From positions 12,862,992 through 12,926,991 of the forward strand of contig OX326958.1 in the NCBI GenBank assembly GCA_946800325.1: a stretch of DNA of 64,000 nt. Direction: 5' to 3'. The position numbers and the translations under genes are program-made. This DNA comes from Luzula sylvatica (lineage: Eukaryota; Streptophyta; Magnoliopsida; Poales; Juncaceae). Below, piece after piece: positions 44,639-59,091 of the stretch; the stretch's first letter is position 1, and each line of letters begins with the position of its first letter. The notes under the pieces were generated by a model, which saw only the letters and a program-made list of their open reading frames with translations, did no database searches and was not told where the DNA came from.

Positions 44639-46975
44639 GTAAGTTAGTTAGTTAGTTAGTTAATTAGTTCGTTAGTTAATTAGTTAGTTAGTTAATGAGT
44701 CAGTTAGTTAGTTATCTAGTAGTTAGTTAGTTAGTTAGGTGATCAGTTAGTTATTTATTTAGTTAGTTAGTTATTTAGTTAGCTAGTAGTTAGTTGGTTA
44801 GTTATTTATTTAGTTAGTTAATTGGGGGTATGTAGGAAGGTAGGTAGTTAGTTAGTCAGTTTGTTAGTTAATAGGTATTTAAGAAGATAGTTAGTAAATA
44901 AGTTAGTTATTATGTTTGTTATCTAGTAGTTAGTAAGTTAGTTATTTTGTCAGCCAGCTAGTAGTTAGTTAGTTAGTTAGTTAATAGTTAGTTAGTTAGT
45001 CATTTAGTTAACTATTTAGTTATTTAGTTTGTTTGTTTATTAGTTATCTAGTAGTTAGTTTGTTAGCAAGTGAGTTATTTAGTTAGTTAGATAGTTAGTT
45101 AGTTAGTTAGTTAGTGGGAAGGTAGTTTGTTAGTTAGTTAATGGGTATGTAGGAAGGAAGGTAGTTAGTTAGTTAGTTAGTTAGTTAGTTAATAGGTGTA
45201 TGTAGGAAGATAGTTATTTAGTTATTTAGTTAGTTTGTTAATTAGTTAATTAGTTAGTTAGTTAGTTATTTAGTAATTTAGTTAGTTAGTTAGTTAATTT
45301 GTTAGTTAGTTAGTTAGAAAGGTAGTTAGCTTGTTAGTTAATAGGTATGTACGAAGGTAGTTAGTTAGTAAGTTTGTTATTTAGCTAGTAATTTGTTAGT
45401 TAGTTAATTAGTTAGTTAATCAGTTAGTTATTTAGTTAGTTAGTTAGTTAGTTAGTTGACTAGTTAGTTAGTTAATGAGTTCAATAATTAGTTAGTTAAT
45501 TAGTTAGTTAGTAAGTTAGTTAGTTTGTGGGTATGGTCGAAGGTAGTTAGTTAGTTAGTTAATTAGTTAGTTAGTTGGTAAGTTAGTCAATATGTATGTA
45601 AGAAGGTAGTTTGTTAATTAGTTAATTAGCTAGTAGTTAGTTAGTTAGTTAGTTAATTAGTTAGTATGTAAGAAGGTTGTTAGTTAGATTGTTTGCTTGA
45701 TAGTTACTTAATTAGTAAGTTAGTTAGTTGGTTAATCAGTTAGTTATTTAGTTAGTTACTTAGATAGTTAGCTAGTAGTTAGTAGGTAGTGAGTGAGTAA
45801 GTTAATCAATATGTATGTATAAAGGTAGTTAGTTAGTTAGTTACATAGTTAGTTAATTAGTTAGTTAATAAGTTGTATAGTTAGTTAGTTAGTCAGTTAG
45901 TTAGTTAGTTAGTTAGTTATCTTGTAGTTAGTTAGTTAGTTAGGTCATCAATTAGTTATTTAGTTAGTTAGTTAGTTAGTAGTTAGCTAGTTAGCCGGTT
46001 AGTTATTTATTTAGTTAGTTAGTTAGTTAGTTGGTGGATATGTAGGAAGGTAGTTAATAGGCATTTAAGAAGATAGTTAGTAAATTAGTAAGTTATTATG
46101 TTAGTTATCTGGTAGTTAGTTACTTAGTTAGTAGTTAGTCAACTATTTATTTATTTATTTAGTTAGTTTGTTAGTTATCTAGTAGTTAATTAGTTAGATA
46201 GTTAGTTAGTTAGTTTGTGGGAAGGTAGTTTGTTAGGTAGTTAGTGGGTAGTTGTTAGTTACTTACTTAGTTAGTTAGTTAGTTAATAGGTCCATGTAGG
46301 AAGATAGTTATTTAGATGTTTAGTTAGTTTGTTAATTAGTTAATTAGTTAGTTAGTTTGTTATTTTGTTATTTAGTTAGTTAGTTTGATTGTTTGTTAGT
46401 TAGTTATTTAGAAAGGTAGTTAGTTTGTTATTTAATAGGTATGTATGAAGGTAGTTTGTTACTAAGTTAGTTAGTAAACTAGTTAGTTAGTTAGATATTA
46501 GTTAGTTAGTTACTTAGTTAGTTAGTTAGTCAATTAGTTAGTTATTTAGTTAGTTTGTTAGTTTGTTAACTAGTAGTTAGTTAGTTAAATAGTTCATTAA
46601 TTTGTTAGTTAATTAGTTAGTTAGTTAGTAAGTTAGTTAGTTAGTGGGTATGTACGAAGGTAGTTAGTTAATTTGTTAGTTAATTAGTTAATTAGTTAGT
46701 TAGTTAGTTCATTCTTTAGTTAATTCTTTAGTTAGTTAGTTAGTTTAGTTATTTAGTTAGTTATTTATTTATTTAGTTAGTTACTTTGTTAGTGGGTATG
46801 TAGGAAGGTAGTTAGTTAGTTAGTTAGTTAGTTAATCTGTATGTAGGAAGATAGTTAGTTAGTTAATTATTAGTTATTTAGTTAGTTATCTAGTTGTTAG
46901 TTAATTAGTTAGTTCATTAATTATTTAGTTAATTAGTTAGTTATTTAGTTAGTTATCTAGTAGTTAGTAAGTTAG
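44639..46975 (+). repeat. array segment duplicated from 39551-41935
   Basis: Second copy of the 2.4-kb segment, beginning immediately at the right edge of the gypsy B fragment. The copies diverge after about 46975, where this one continues into GTGGGTAGGTACGAATG. Confidence 0.85.
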
Positions 46976-47469
46976 TTAGTTAGTGGGTAGGTACGAATGT
47001 AGCTTGTCAGTTAGTTAATTTATTAGTTAATTGGTTAGTTAGTCAATATGTATGTAAGAAGGTAGTTAGTTAGTTAGTTAGTTAGTTAGTTAATTAGCTA
47101 GTAGTTAGTTAGTTAGTTAGTTAGTTAATTAGTATATAAAAAGGTTGTTAATTAGTAAGTTAGTTAGTTAGTTAATCAGTTAGTTATTTAGTTAGTTACT
47201 TAGTTAGTTAGCTAGTAGTTAGTTAGTTAGTGAGTTAGTCAGTTAATCAATATGTATGTATCAAGGTAGTTACTTAGTTAGCTAGATAGTTAGTTAATTA
47301 GTTAGTTAATTAGTTAGTTTGTTAGTTAGTTAGTCAGTTAGTTATCTAGTAGTTAGTTAGTTAGTTAGTTAGTTTGTTAGTCAGTTACTTAACTAGTAGT
47401 TAGTTAGATAATTAGTTAATTAATTATTTAGTTAATTAGTTAGTTAGTAAGTTAGTTAGTTAGTGGGTA

Positions 47470-47482
47470 TGTACGAATGTAG

Positions 47483-47495
<13 letters not shown>
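47470..47495. other. tail-to-tail orientation switch without filler
   Basis: TTAG orientation ends in GTATGTACGAATGTAG and (CTAA)n begins directly at about 47483. Unlike the other tail-to-tail switch (22720-23229) no foreign DNA lies between the arms. Confidence 0.9.
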
Positions 47496-47528
<33 letters not shown>

Positions 47529-48568
47529 CCTTCCTATATACCCACTAACTAACTAACTAACTACCTTCCCACTAACTAACTAACTAACTATCTAACTAAC
47601 TATATAACTAACTTGCTAACTAACTAACTACTAGATAACTAACAAACTAACTAACTAAATAACTAAATAGATAACTAAATAACTAACTAACTAACTGACT
47701 AACTAACTAACTAACTACTAGCTAGCTGACAAAATAACTAACTAACTAACTACTATATTACTAACATAATAACTAACTAATTTACTAACTAACTATCTTC
47801 TTAAATACCTATTAATTATATAACTAACTAACTACCTTCCTACATACCCACCAACTAACTAACTAACTAAATAAATAAGTACTTAACCAGCTAACTACTA
47901 GCTAACTACTAACTAACTAACTTACTAAATGACTAATTGATGACCTAACTAACTAACTAGCTACTAGATAACTAACTAATTAACTAACTGACTAACTAAC
48001 TTATTAACTAACTAATTAACTAACAATCTAACTAACTAACTAACTACCTTGATACATACATATTGATTAACTAATTAACTCACTAACATAATAACTAACT
48101 AACTAACTACTAGATAACTAACATAATAACTAACTAATTTACTAACTAACTATCTTCTTAAATACCTATTAACTAACTAACTAACTAACTACCTTCCAAC
48201 ATACCCACCAACTAACTAACTAACTAAATAAATAAATAGCTAACCAGCTAACTACTAGCTAATTACTAACTAACTAACTAACTAAATAACTAATTGATGA
48301 CCTAACTAACTAACTAACAACTAGATAACTAACTAACTAACTGACAAATTAACCGACTAACTAACTAATTAACTAACTAATTAACTAACTATCTGACTAA
48401 CTAACTAACTACCTTGATACATACATATTGATTAACTAACTCACTAACTAACTAACTCACTAACTAACTAACTACTAGCTAACTAACTAAGTATCTAACT
48501 AAATAACTAACTGATTAACAAACTAACTAACTAACTAACTAACTAAGTAACTAACAACCTTCTTACAT

Positions 48569-48600
<32 letters not shown>

Positions 48601-49770
48601 CAAGCTAATTAACTAACTAACTAACTAACTAACTACATTCTTACATACATATTGACTAACTAACCAATTAACTAACCAATTAACTAACTACCTTCGTACC
48701 TACCCACTAACTAACTAACTTACTAACTAACTAATTAACAAACTAGTTAATGAACTAATTAACTAACTAACAACTAGTTAACTAACTAACAAACTAACTA
48801 ACTAAATAACTAACTAATTAAATAACTGACTAACAAACTAACAAATTACTAGCTAACTAACTAACTTACTAACTACCTTACAAATTAATGACTAAATAAC
48901 TATTAACTAACTAATTTACTAACTAACTACCTTCATACATACCTGTTAACTAACAAACTAACTACCTTTCTAACTAACAAACTAACAAACTACCTAACTA
49001 AATAACTAAATAACTAACTAACAAACTAATTAACTAATTAACAAACTAACTAATTAACTAAATAACTATCTTCATACATACACCTATTAACTAACTAACT
49101 AACTTACTAACTAACTACCTTCCTACATACAAACTAACTATCTAACAAACTACCTTCCCACTAACTAACTAACTAACTATCTAACTAACTAAATAACTAA
49201 CTAGCAAACTAACTAACTACAAGATAACTAACAAACTCACTAACTTAATAACTAAATTGTTAACTAAATAACTAACTTACTAAATACTGACTAACTACCT
49301 AACTAAATACTAGCTAGCTGACAAAATAAGTAAGTAACTAACTACTAGATAAGTAACATAATAACTAACTAATTTACTGACTAACTATCTTCTTAAATAG
49401 CAATTAACTAACTAACTAACTAACTACCTACCTACATACCCACCAACTAACTACCTACCTACATACCCACCAACTAACTAACTAAGTAAATAAATAAAAA
49501 AATAAAAAAATAACAAGCTAACTACAAGCTAACTAACTACCTAACTAACTAAATAACTAATTGATGACCAAACTAACAAACTAACTACTAGATAACTAAC
49601 TGACTAACAAACAAACAAACTAACTAATTAACTAACTATCTAGCTAACTAACTAACTAGCTTAATACATATATATTGATTAACTAACTAAGTCACTAACT
49701 AACTAACTACTAGCTAATTAACTAACTAACTAACAAACTACCTTCTTACATACATATTGACTAACTAACC

Positions 49771-49806
<36 letters not shown>

Positions 49807-52800
49807 TACTAACGAACTAACTACTAGCTAACTGAATAAATAACATACTAACTGACAAACTAACTAACTACTAGATAACTAACTAAATAACTAACTAATT
49901 AACTAACTAAGTATCTTCCTACATACATATTAACAAACTAACTAACTAACTAACTAACTAACTTACTAACTACCTTCCTATATATACCCACTAACGAACT
50001 AAGTAACTAACAACATAACTACTAGCTATTTAACTAACTATCTAAATAAATAAATAAATAACTAATTAACTAACTAAGTATCTTCCTACATACATATTAC
50101 CAAACTAACTAACTAACTAACTAACAAACTAACTAACTAACTTACTAACTACCTTCCTACATACCCACTAACTAAGTAACTAACTAAATAAATATATAAA
50201 TAACTAACTACACAACTACTAGCTATTTAACTAACTATCTAACTAATCAAAAAACTAACTAATTAAATACCAAACTAACTAATTAACTAACTAGCTACCT
50301 TCGTACATACCCACTAACTAACTAACTTACTAACTAACTAATTAACTAACTAATTAATTAACTAATTATCTGACTAACTACTACTTAAATAACTAACCAA
50401 CTAACTAACTAAATAACTAACTAATTAACTGACTAACTAACAAACAAGTTAGGTAACTTACTAACTAACTACCTTCATACATACCTATTAACTAACTAAC
50501 TAACTAACCAACTAACAAAATTAACTAATCAACAAACTCACTAAATAACTAAATAACTATCTTCCTACATACCTATTGACTAACTAACTAACTAACTAAC
50601 TAAATACCTACCTACCTTCCAACATACCCACTAACTAACTAACTAACTACCTTACCGCTAACTAACTAACAATCTATCTAACTAAATAACTAACTAGCTA
50701 ACTAACTAACTACTAAATAACTAACATACTAACTAACTAAATTACTAACTAGTTAACTAACTAAATAACTAACTAACTACTAGATAACTAACTAACCAAA
50801 TAACTAAATAACTAACTAACTAACTACTAGCTAGCTGACTAAATAATTAACTAACTAATTAATAGATAACTAACATAATAACTAACTAATTTACTAACTA
50901 ACTATCTTCTTAAATACCTATTACCTAAATAACTAACTAACTAACTACATTCCTATATACCCAACAACTAACTAACTAACTAAATAAATCAATAACTAAC
51001 CAGCTAACTATTAGCTAACTAACTAACTAACTAACTAACTAAATAACTAACTGATGACCAAACTAACTAATTCACTAACTAACTAATTAACTAACTATCT
51101 AACTAACTAACTAACTACTTTGATACATACATATTGATTAACAAACTAACTCACTAACTAACTACTAGCTAACAAACTAAGTAACTAACTAAATAACTAA
51201 CTGATTAACTAACTAACTAACTAACTAACTAATTAACTATCTAACTAACTAACTAACAAACAAACTTCTTACAAACTAACTAACTGACTAACTAACTACT
51301 AGCTAATTGACTAACTAACTAACTAACTACCTTCTTACATACATATTGACTAACTAACTAACTAACTAACTAATTAACTGACTAACTAAATAACTAACTT
51401 ACTAACTTGCTAACTAACTAACTAACTGACTAACTACTAGCTGCATGATTAAATAACTAACTAGCTACTAGATAACTAACTAAATAACTAACTAATTAAC
51501 TAACTAACTATCTTCCTACATACATATTAAAGAAGGAACTAACTAACTAACTAACTTACTAACTACCTTCCTACATACCCACTAACTAAGTTACCTACTA
51601 AATAAATAAATAACTAACTAAATAACTACTAGCTACTTAACTAACTAACTAAATAAATAACTAGCTAATTAACTAACTAGCTAACTAATTAACTAACAAA
51701 TTAACAAATTAACTAACTAATTGGTTACCTTCGTACATACCCACTAACTAACTAACTTACTAACTAACTAATTAACTAAATAATTAATTTACTAATTATC
51801 TAACTAACTACTAGTTATCTAAATAACTAACTAACTAATTAACTAACTAACTAACTTACTACCTTCCTACATATCCGCCAACTAACTAACTAACCTTCTA
51901 ACTACTAGCTAACTCACTAACTAACTAACTAACTAACTAACTAAATAGCTAACTGATGACCTAACTAACTAACTAACTAACTACTAGATAACTAACTAAC
52001 TAACTGACTAACTAACTAACTAACTAATTAACTAACTTACTAATTAACTAACTATCTAACTAACTAACTAACTACCTTGATACATACATATTGATTAACT
52101 AACTAACTCAATAACTACCTAACTACTAGCTAACTAAGTAACTAACTAACTAAATAACTGACTGATTAACTAACCAACTAATTAACTATCTATCTATCTA
52201 ACTCACTAACTAACAACCTTCTTACATACTAACTAACTAACTAACTAACTACATTCTTACATACATATTGAGTAACTAACTAACTAATTAACCAATTAAC
52301 TAACTAACAAACTAACTAAGTAACTAACTAACTAATTTACTAACTAACTAACTAACTAACTAACGACTAGCTCACTAAATAAATAACTAACTAACTAACT
52401 AACTTACTAACTAAGTACTAGATAACAATATAAATAACTAACTAATTAACTAACTAACTATCTTCCTACATACATATTAACTAACTAACTAACAAACTAA
52501 CTAACTAACTTACTAACTACCTTCCTACATACCCACTAACTAACTAACTAACTAACTAATTAAATAAATAACTAAATAACAACTAGCTATTTGACTAACT
52601 AACTAACTAAATAAATAACTAACTAATTAACTGATGACCTAACTAACTAACTAACTACTAGATAACTTACTAACTAACTGAATAACTAACTAACTAACTA
52701 ATTAACTAACTATCTAACTAACTAACTAACTACCTTGATACATACATATTGATTAACTAACTAACTCACTAACTAACTACTGGCTGACTAACTAAGTAAC

Positions 52801-53005
52801 TAACTAAATAACTAACTCATTAACGAACTAACTAACTAATGAACTAATTACCTAACTAACTAAATAACAAACAACCTTCTTACATACTAACTAACTAACT
52901 AACTAACTAACTACTAGCTAATTAACTAACTAACTAATTAACTACCTACCATTTAACATACATATTGACTAACTAACTAACTAACTAACTATTTAACTAA
53001 CTAAC

Positions 53006-53047
<42 letters not shown>

Positions 53048-53147
53048 CTATCAACCTGAATAAATAACTAACTAACTAACTAACTACTAGATAACTAACT
53101 AAATAACTAACTAATTAACAAATCTAACTATCTTCCTACATACATAT

Positions 53148-53184
<37 letters not shown>

Positions 53185-53604
53185 TACTAACTACCTTCCG
53201 ACATACCCACTTACTAAGTAACTAATTAAATAAATAAATAACCTAATAAATAACTACAAGCTATTTAACTAACTAACAAACTAACTAACTAAATAAATAC
53301 CTAAGTAATTAACTAACTAACTAACTATCTAACTAACTAACTAACTAACAAATTAACTACCTAACTAACTACCTTCGTACATACCCACTAACTAACTAAG
53401 TTACTAACTAACTAATTAACTAACTACCTACTAGTTAACTAACTAACTAACTAACCAACTAACTAACTAACTAACTAACTAAATAAATAACTAACTAATT
53501 AACTAACTAACTAACTACTAGCTAACTAACTAACTAGTTAACTATCTAACTTACTAACTAACTACCTTCATACGTACCTAAGAACTAACTAACTAACTAA
53601 CTAA
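47483..53604 (-). repeat. TTAG satellite, block 5 (CTAA on the plus strand)
   Basis: About 6.1 kb of array. The inverse of the ATATGTATGTATCAAGG word (CTTGATACATACATATTGA, with variants) lies at about 48050, 48415, 49670, 51118, 52077 and 52737, so several higher-order units are present. A-rich variation (AAATAAAAAAATAAAAAAAT) occurs near 49495. No coding potential. Confidence 0.95.
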
Positions 53605-53613
53605 GTATGAAGG
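53565..53613. repeat. head-to-head orientation switch, copy 3
   Basis: CCTTCATAC (53565-53573) and GTATGAAGG (53605-53613) around a 31-bp spacer, flanked as in copies 1 and 2. Confidence 0.9.
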
Positions 53614-54120
53614 TAGTTAGTTAGTTTGTTAGTTAGTTAGAAAGGTAGTTAGTTTGTTAGTTAATATGTATGTATGAAGGTAGTTAGTTAGTAAGTTAGT
53701 TAGGTAACTAGTTCGTTAGTTAGTTAGTACTTAGTAAGTTATTTAGTTAATTAGTTAGTTATTTACTTAGTTAGTTAGTTAGTTAGTTTGTTAAGTAGTA
53801 GTTAGTTAGTTAATTAGTTAATTAATTAGTTAGTTAATTAGTTAATAGTTAGTGCGTATGTACGACGGTAGCTAGTTAGTTAGTTAATTTGTTAGTTAGT
53901 TAATTAGTTAATTAGTTAGTTATTTATTTAGTTCGTTAGTTAGTTAAATAGATAGTAGTTATTTAGTTAGTTATTTATTTATTTAGTTAGTTACTTAGTC
54001 AGTGGGTATGTAGGAAGGTAGTTAGTAAGATAATTAGTTAGTTAGTTAGTTACTTAGTTAGTTAATATGTATGTAGGAAGATAGTTAGTTAATTAGTTAG
54101 TTATTTAGTTAGTTATCTAG

Positions 54121-54170
<50 letters not shown>

Positions 54171-54321
54171 TTTATTCCATTAGCTAGTAGTTAGTTAGTT
54201 AGTTAGTAAGTAAGTTAGTTAGTCAGTTAGTTATTTAGTTAGTTAGATAGTTAGTTAGGTAATATGTATATAAGAAGGTAGTTAGTCACCTAGTTTGTTA
54301 GTTAGTTAGTTAATTAGCAAG

Positions 54322-54353
<32 letters not shown>

Positions 54354-55547
54354 ATGTAATAAGGTTGTTAGTTAGTTAGTTAGTTAGATAGTTAGTTAAT
54401 TAGTTTGTTAGTTAGTTAGTTAATCAGTTAGTTATTTAGCTAGTTAGTTAGTGAGTTAGTTAGTAAATCAATATGTATGTATCAAGGTAGTTAGTTAGAT
54501 AGTTAGATAGTTATTTAGTTTGTTAGTTAGTTAATTAGTTAGTTAGTTAGTTGGTTAGTTAGTTAGTTAGCTAGTTATCTAGTTGTTAGTTAGTTCGTTA
54601 GGTCATCAGTTAGTTTTTTAGTTCGTTAGTTAGTTAGTTAGCTAGTAGTTATGTGGTTAGTTATTAAGTTAGTTAGTTTGTTTGTGGGTATGTAGTAAGG
54701 TAGTTAGTTAGTTAATAGGTATTTAAGAAGATAGTTAGTTCGTAAATTAGTTAGTTATTATGTTAGTTATCTTGAAATTAGTTAGTTAGTTATTTTGTCA
54801 GCTAGCTAGCAGTTAGTTAGTTATTTAGTTAGTTAGTTAGTTAGTCATCTAGTAGTTAGACGTTAGTTATTTAGTTAGTTTGTTAGTTATCTAGTAGTTA
54901 GTTAGTTAGCAAGTTAGTTATTTAGTAAGTTAGATAGTTAGTTAGTTAGTTAGTGGGAAGGTAGGTAGTTAGTTAGTTAGTTAGAGGGGTATGTAGGAAG
55001 GTAGGTAGTTAGTTAGTTAGTTAATAGGTATGTAGGAAGATAGTTATTTAGTTAGTTTGTTAATTAGTTCATTTGTTATTTAGTTAGTTATTTAGTTATT
55101 TGGTTACTTTGTTAGTTAGTTAGTTAGAAAGGTAGTTAGTTTGTTAGTCGATAGGTATGTATGAATGTAGTTAGTTAGTAAGTTAGTTAGTTAACTAGTT
55201 AGTTAGTTAGCTAGTAGTTAGTTAGTTAGTTAGTTAGTTAATTAGTTAGTTATTTAGTTAGTTAGTTAGTTAGTTAGTTAACTAGTAGTTAGTTAGTAAA
55301 TTGGTTAATTAATTAGTTTGTTAATTAGTTAGTTAGTAAGTTAGTTAGTTAGTGGGTGTGTACGAAGGTTGCTAGTTAGTTAGGTAATTTGTTAGTTCAT
55401 TAGTTAATTAGTTAGTTAGTTAGTTAGTTAATTAGTTAGTTATTTATTTATTTAGTTAGTTAGTTAAATAGCTAGTAGTTATTTAGTTAGTTATTTATTT
55501 AGTTAGTTAGTTAGTTAGTTCCTGCGTATGTAGGAAGGTAGTTAATA

Positions 55548-55596
<49 letters not shown>

Positions 55597-55867
55597 ATAT
55601 GTGTGTAGGAAGATAGTTAGTTAGTTAATTAGTTAATTATTTAGTTAGTTATCTAGTAGTTAGTTAGTTAGTTAGTTAGTTAGTTCGTTATTTATTCAGT
55701 TAGCTAGTAAGTTAGTTAGTAGTTAGTTAGTTAGTAAGTTAGTTAGTTAGTTAGTTAGTTATCTAGTAGTTAGTTAGTTAGCTAGTTTGTTATTTAGTTA
55801 GTTAGATAGTTAGTTAGTTAGTGGGAAGGTAGTTAGTTAGTTAGTTGGTGGATATGTAGGAAGGTAC

Positions 55868-55902
<35 letters not shown>

Positions 55903-56965
55903 ATTAGTAAGTTAATAGGTATGTAGGAAGATAGTTATTTAGTTAGTTTGTTAATTAGTTAATTAGTTAGTTAGTTAGTTATTTAGTTATTTTATTACTT
56001 AGTTAGTTAGAAAGGTAGTTAGTTAGTTAGTTAATAAGTATGTATGAAGGTAGTTGGTTAGTAAGTTAGATAGTTAACTAGTTAGCTAGTAGTTTGTTAG
56101 TTAGTCAGTTAGTTAATTAGTTAGTTATTTAGTTAGTCAAATAGTAGTTAGTTAGTTATTTAGTTAATTAATTAGTTAGTTAATAAGTTAGTTAGTAAGT
56201 TAGTTAGTTAGTGGGTATGTACGAAGGTAGCTAGCTAGTTAGTTAATTTGTTAGTTAGTTAGTAAATTAGTTAGTTGGTTAGTTAGTTAAGTAGTTAGTT
56301 ATTTATTTACTTAGTTAGTTAGTTAAATAGCTTGTAGTTATTTAGTTAGTTATTTATTTAGTTTGTTAGTTACTTAGTTAGTGCGTATGTAGGAAGGTAG
56401 TTAGTAAGTTAGTTAGTTAGTTAGTCAATATGTATGTAGGAAGAGAGTTAGTTAGTTAATTAGTTAGTTATTTAGTTAGTTACATAGTAGTTAGTTAGTT
56501 AGTTAGTGAGTTCGTTATTTATTCAGTTAGCTACTAGTTAGTTAGTAGTTAGTTAGTTAGTTAGTTAATTAGTTAGTTAGTTAGTTAGTTAGTCAATATG
56601 TATGTAAGAAGGTAGTTAGTAGTTAGTTATTTTGTTAATTAGCTAGTAGTTAGTTAGTTAGTTAGTTAGTTAGATGGCTAGTTAATTAGTTAGTTAGTTA
56701 GTTGATCAGTTAGTTATTTAGTTAGTTACTTAGTTTGTTAGCTAGTAGTTAGTTAGTTAGTGAGTTAGTTAGTTAATCAATATGTATGTATCAAGGTAGT
56801 TAGTTAGATAGTTAGTTAGATAGTTAGATAATTAGTTAGTTAATTAGTTAGTCAGTTAATTAGACAGTTATCTATTAGTTAGTTAGTTAGTTAGTTAGTT
56901 AGGTCAACTGTTAGTTATTTAGTTAGTTAGTTAGTTATTTAGCTAGTTGTTGGCAAGTTAGTCAT

Positions 56966-56999
<34 letters not shown>

Positions 57000-57025
57000 G
57001 GTGGGTATGTAGGAAGGTAGCTAGG

Positions 57026-57059
<34 letters not shown>

Positions 57060-58014
57060 ATAGGTATTTAAGAATATAGTTAGTTAGTAAATTAGTTAGT
57101 TATTATGTTAGTTATCTAGTAATTAGTTAGTTAGTTATTTTTTCAGCTAGCTAGTAGTTAGTTAGTTAGCTAGTAATTTAGTTAGTTAGTTAGTTACTTA
57201 TCTTGTAGTTAGTTAGTTAGTTATTTAGTTAGTTAAATAGTTAGTTATTTAGTTAGTTTGTTTGTTAGTTATCTAGTATTTACATAGTTGGCTAGTTAGT
57301 CGTTTACTTTGTTAGATAGTTAGTGTGTTAGTTAGTGGGAAGGTAGTTAGTTAGTTAGTTAGTGGGTATGTAGGAAGGTAGTTAGTTAGTAAGTTAGTTA
57401 ATAGGTACTTAGGAAGATAGTTATTCGGTTATTTATTTAGTTTGTTAATTAGTCAATTTGTTAGTTGGTCAGTTAGTTATTGAATTATTTAGTTAGTTAG
57501 TTAGTTAGTTGGTTAGTTAGTTAGTTAGTTAGTTAATAGGTATGTTTGAAGGTAGTTAGTTAGTATGTTAGTTAGTTAACTAGTTAGTTAGTTAGCTAGT
57601 AGTTAGTTAGTTAGTTAATTAGTTAGTTATTTCATTAGTTAGTTAGTTAGTTAGTTAACTAGTAGTTAGTTAGTTGATTAGTTAGTTTGTAGGTTAGTTA
57701 GTTAGTGGGCATGTACGAAGGAAGCTAGTTAGTTAGTTAATTAGTTAGTTAGTTGGTTAATTAGTTAGTTATTTATTTATTTAGTTTGTTAGTTAAATAA
57801 CTAGTAGTTATTTAGTTAGTTACTTAGTTAGTGGGTATGTAGGAAGGTAGTTAGTAAGTTAGTGAGTTGGTTAGTTAGTTAATACATATGTAGGAAGATA
57901 GTTAGTTAGTTAATTAGTTAGTTATTTAGTTAGTTAGTTAGTTGGTTAGTTAGTTAGTTAGTTAGTTATTTATTCAGTTTGCTAGTAGTTAGTTAATTAG
58001 TTAGTTAGTTGGTA

Positions 58015-58051
<37 letters not shown>

Positions 58052-59056
58052 AATAGTTAGTTAGATAGTTAGTTAGTTAGTTTGTTTTGAAGTAGTTGGT
58101 TAGTTAGTTAGTTGGTTAGTTAACTAGTTAGTTAGTTAGCTAGTAGTTAGCTGGTAATTTGTTTAGTTAGCTAGTTAGTTGGTGGGTATGCAGGAAGGTA
58201 GTTAGTTAGTTAGTCAATAAGTATGTAGGAAGATAGTTAGTTAATTAGTTAGTTATTTAGATAGATATCTAGTAGTTAGTTACTTGGATTGTTAGTTATT
58301 TAGTTAGTTAGTTAGTTAGTTAGTTATTTAGTTAGTTAGTTAACTAGTTAGTTATTTAGTAAGATAGTTAGTTATTAAGTACGTAGGAAGATAGTCAGTC
58401 AGTGAATTAGTTAGTTATTTAGACACTTATCTAGTAGTTAGTTAGTTAGTTAGTTATTTAGTTATTTATCTAGTAGTTAGTTAATTAGTTAGTGAATTAG
58501 TTAGTTAGTAAGTTAGTTAATTAATTAGTTAGTTAGTTAGTTAGTATGTATGTATGCAAGAAGGCACTTAGTTAGTTAATTAGTTAGTTAGTTAGTTAGT
58601 TTGATAGTCAGTTAATTAGTTAGGTAGTTACTAGTAAGTTAGTCGGTATATAGGATGGTAGTTAGTTAGATGGTCAGTTAGTCAATTAGTTAGTTAGTTA
58701 GTTAGTTAATAGGTATATAGGAAGACAATTAGTTTGTTAGTTAGTTAGATAGATAGATACTAGTTAATAGGTATGTAGGAAGACAATTAGTTAGTTAGTT
58801 AGTCAGATATATACCAGTTAAAAGGTATGTAGCTAGTCAGTCAGTTAGTTAGTTAGTTAATTAATTAGTTAGTTAGTTAGATACTAGTTAATTAGTTAGT
58901 TAGTTTGTTTGTTTGATAGTGAGTTTGTAGGAAGGTAGTTAGTTAATTAGTAAGTAGTTAGCTATTTAGTTAGTTTATAGGTACGTATGAAGGTAGTTAG
59001 TTAGTCAGTTAGTTAATTAGTTCGTTATTTTTTCAGTTTGTTGGTTAGTTAGCTAG

Positions 59057-59091
<35 letters not shown>

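Larger units (their letters stand above)
25905..47482 (+). repeat. TTAG satellite, block 4 (TTAG on the plus strand), split by two gypsy insertions
   Basis: Array outside 27075-32513 and 42083-44638. The marker AGTATGTAAGAAGGTTG (with variants) lies at about 35033, 38150, 40577, 45665 and 47140. The 38150 to 40577 step is 2427 bp, and 40577 to 45665 is about 2532 bp once the 2556-bp island is subtracted, giving the higher-order period. ATATGTATGTATCAAGG-type words lie about 140 bp after each marker. The segment 26400-27074 plus 32514-33700 matches 57440-59400. No coding potential. Confidence 0.93.
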
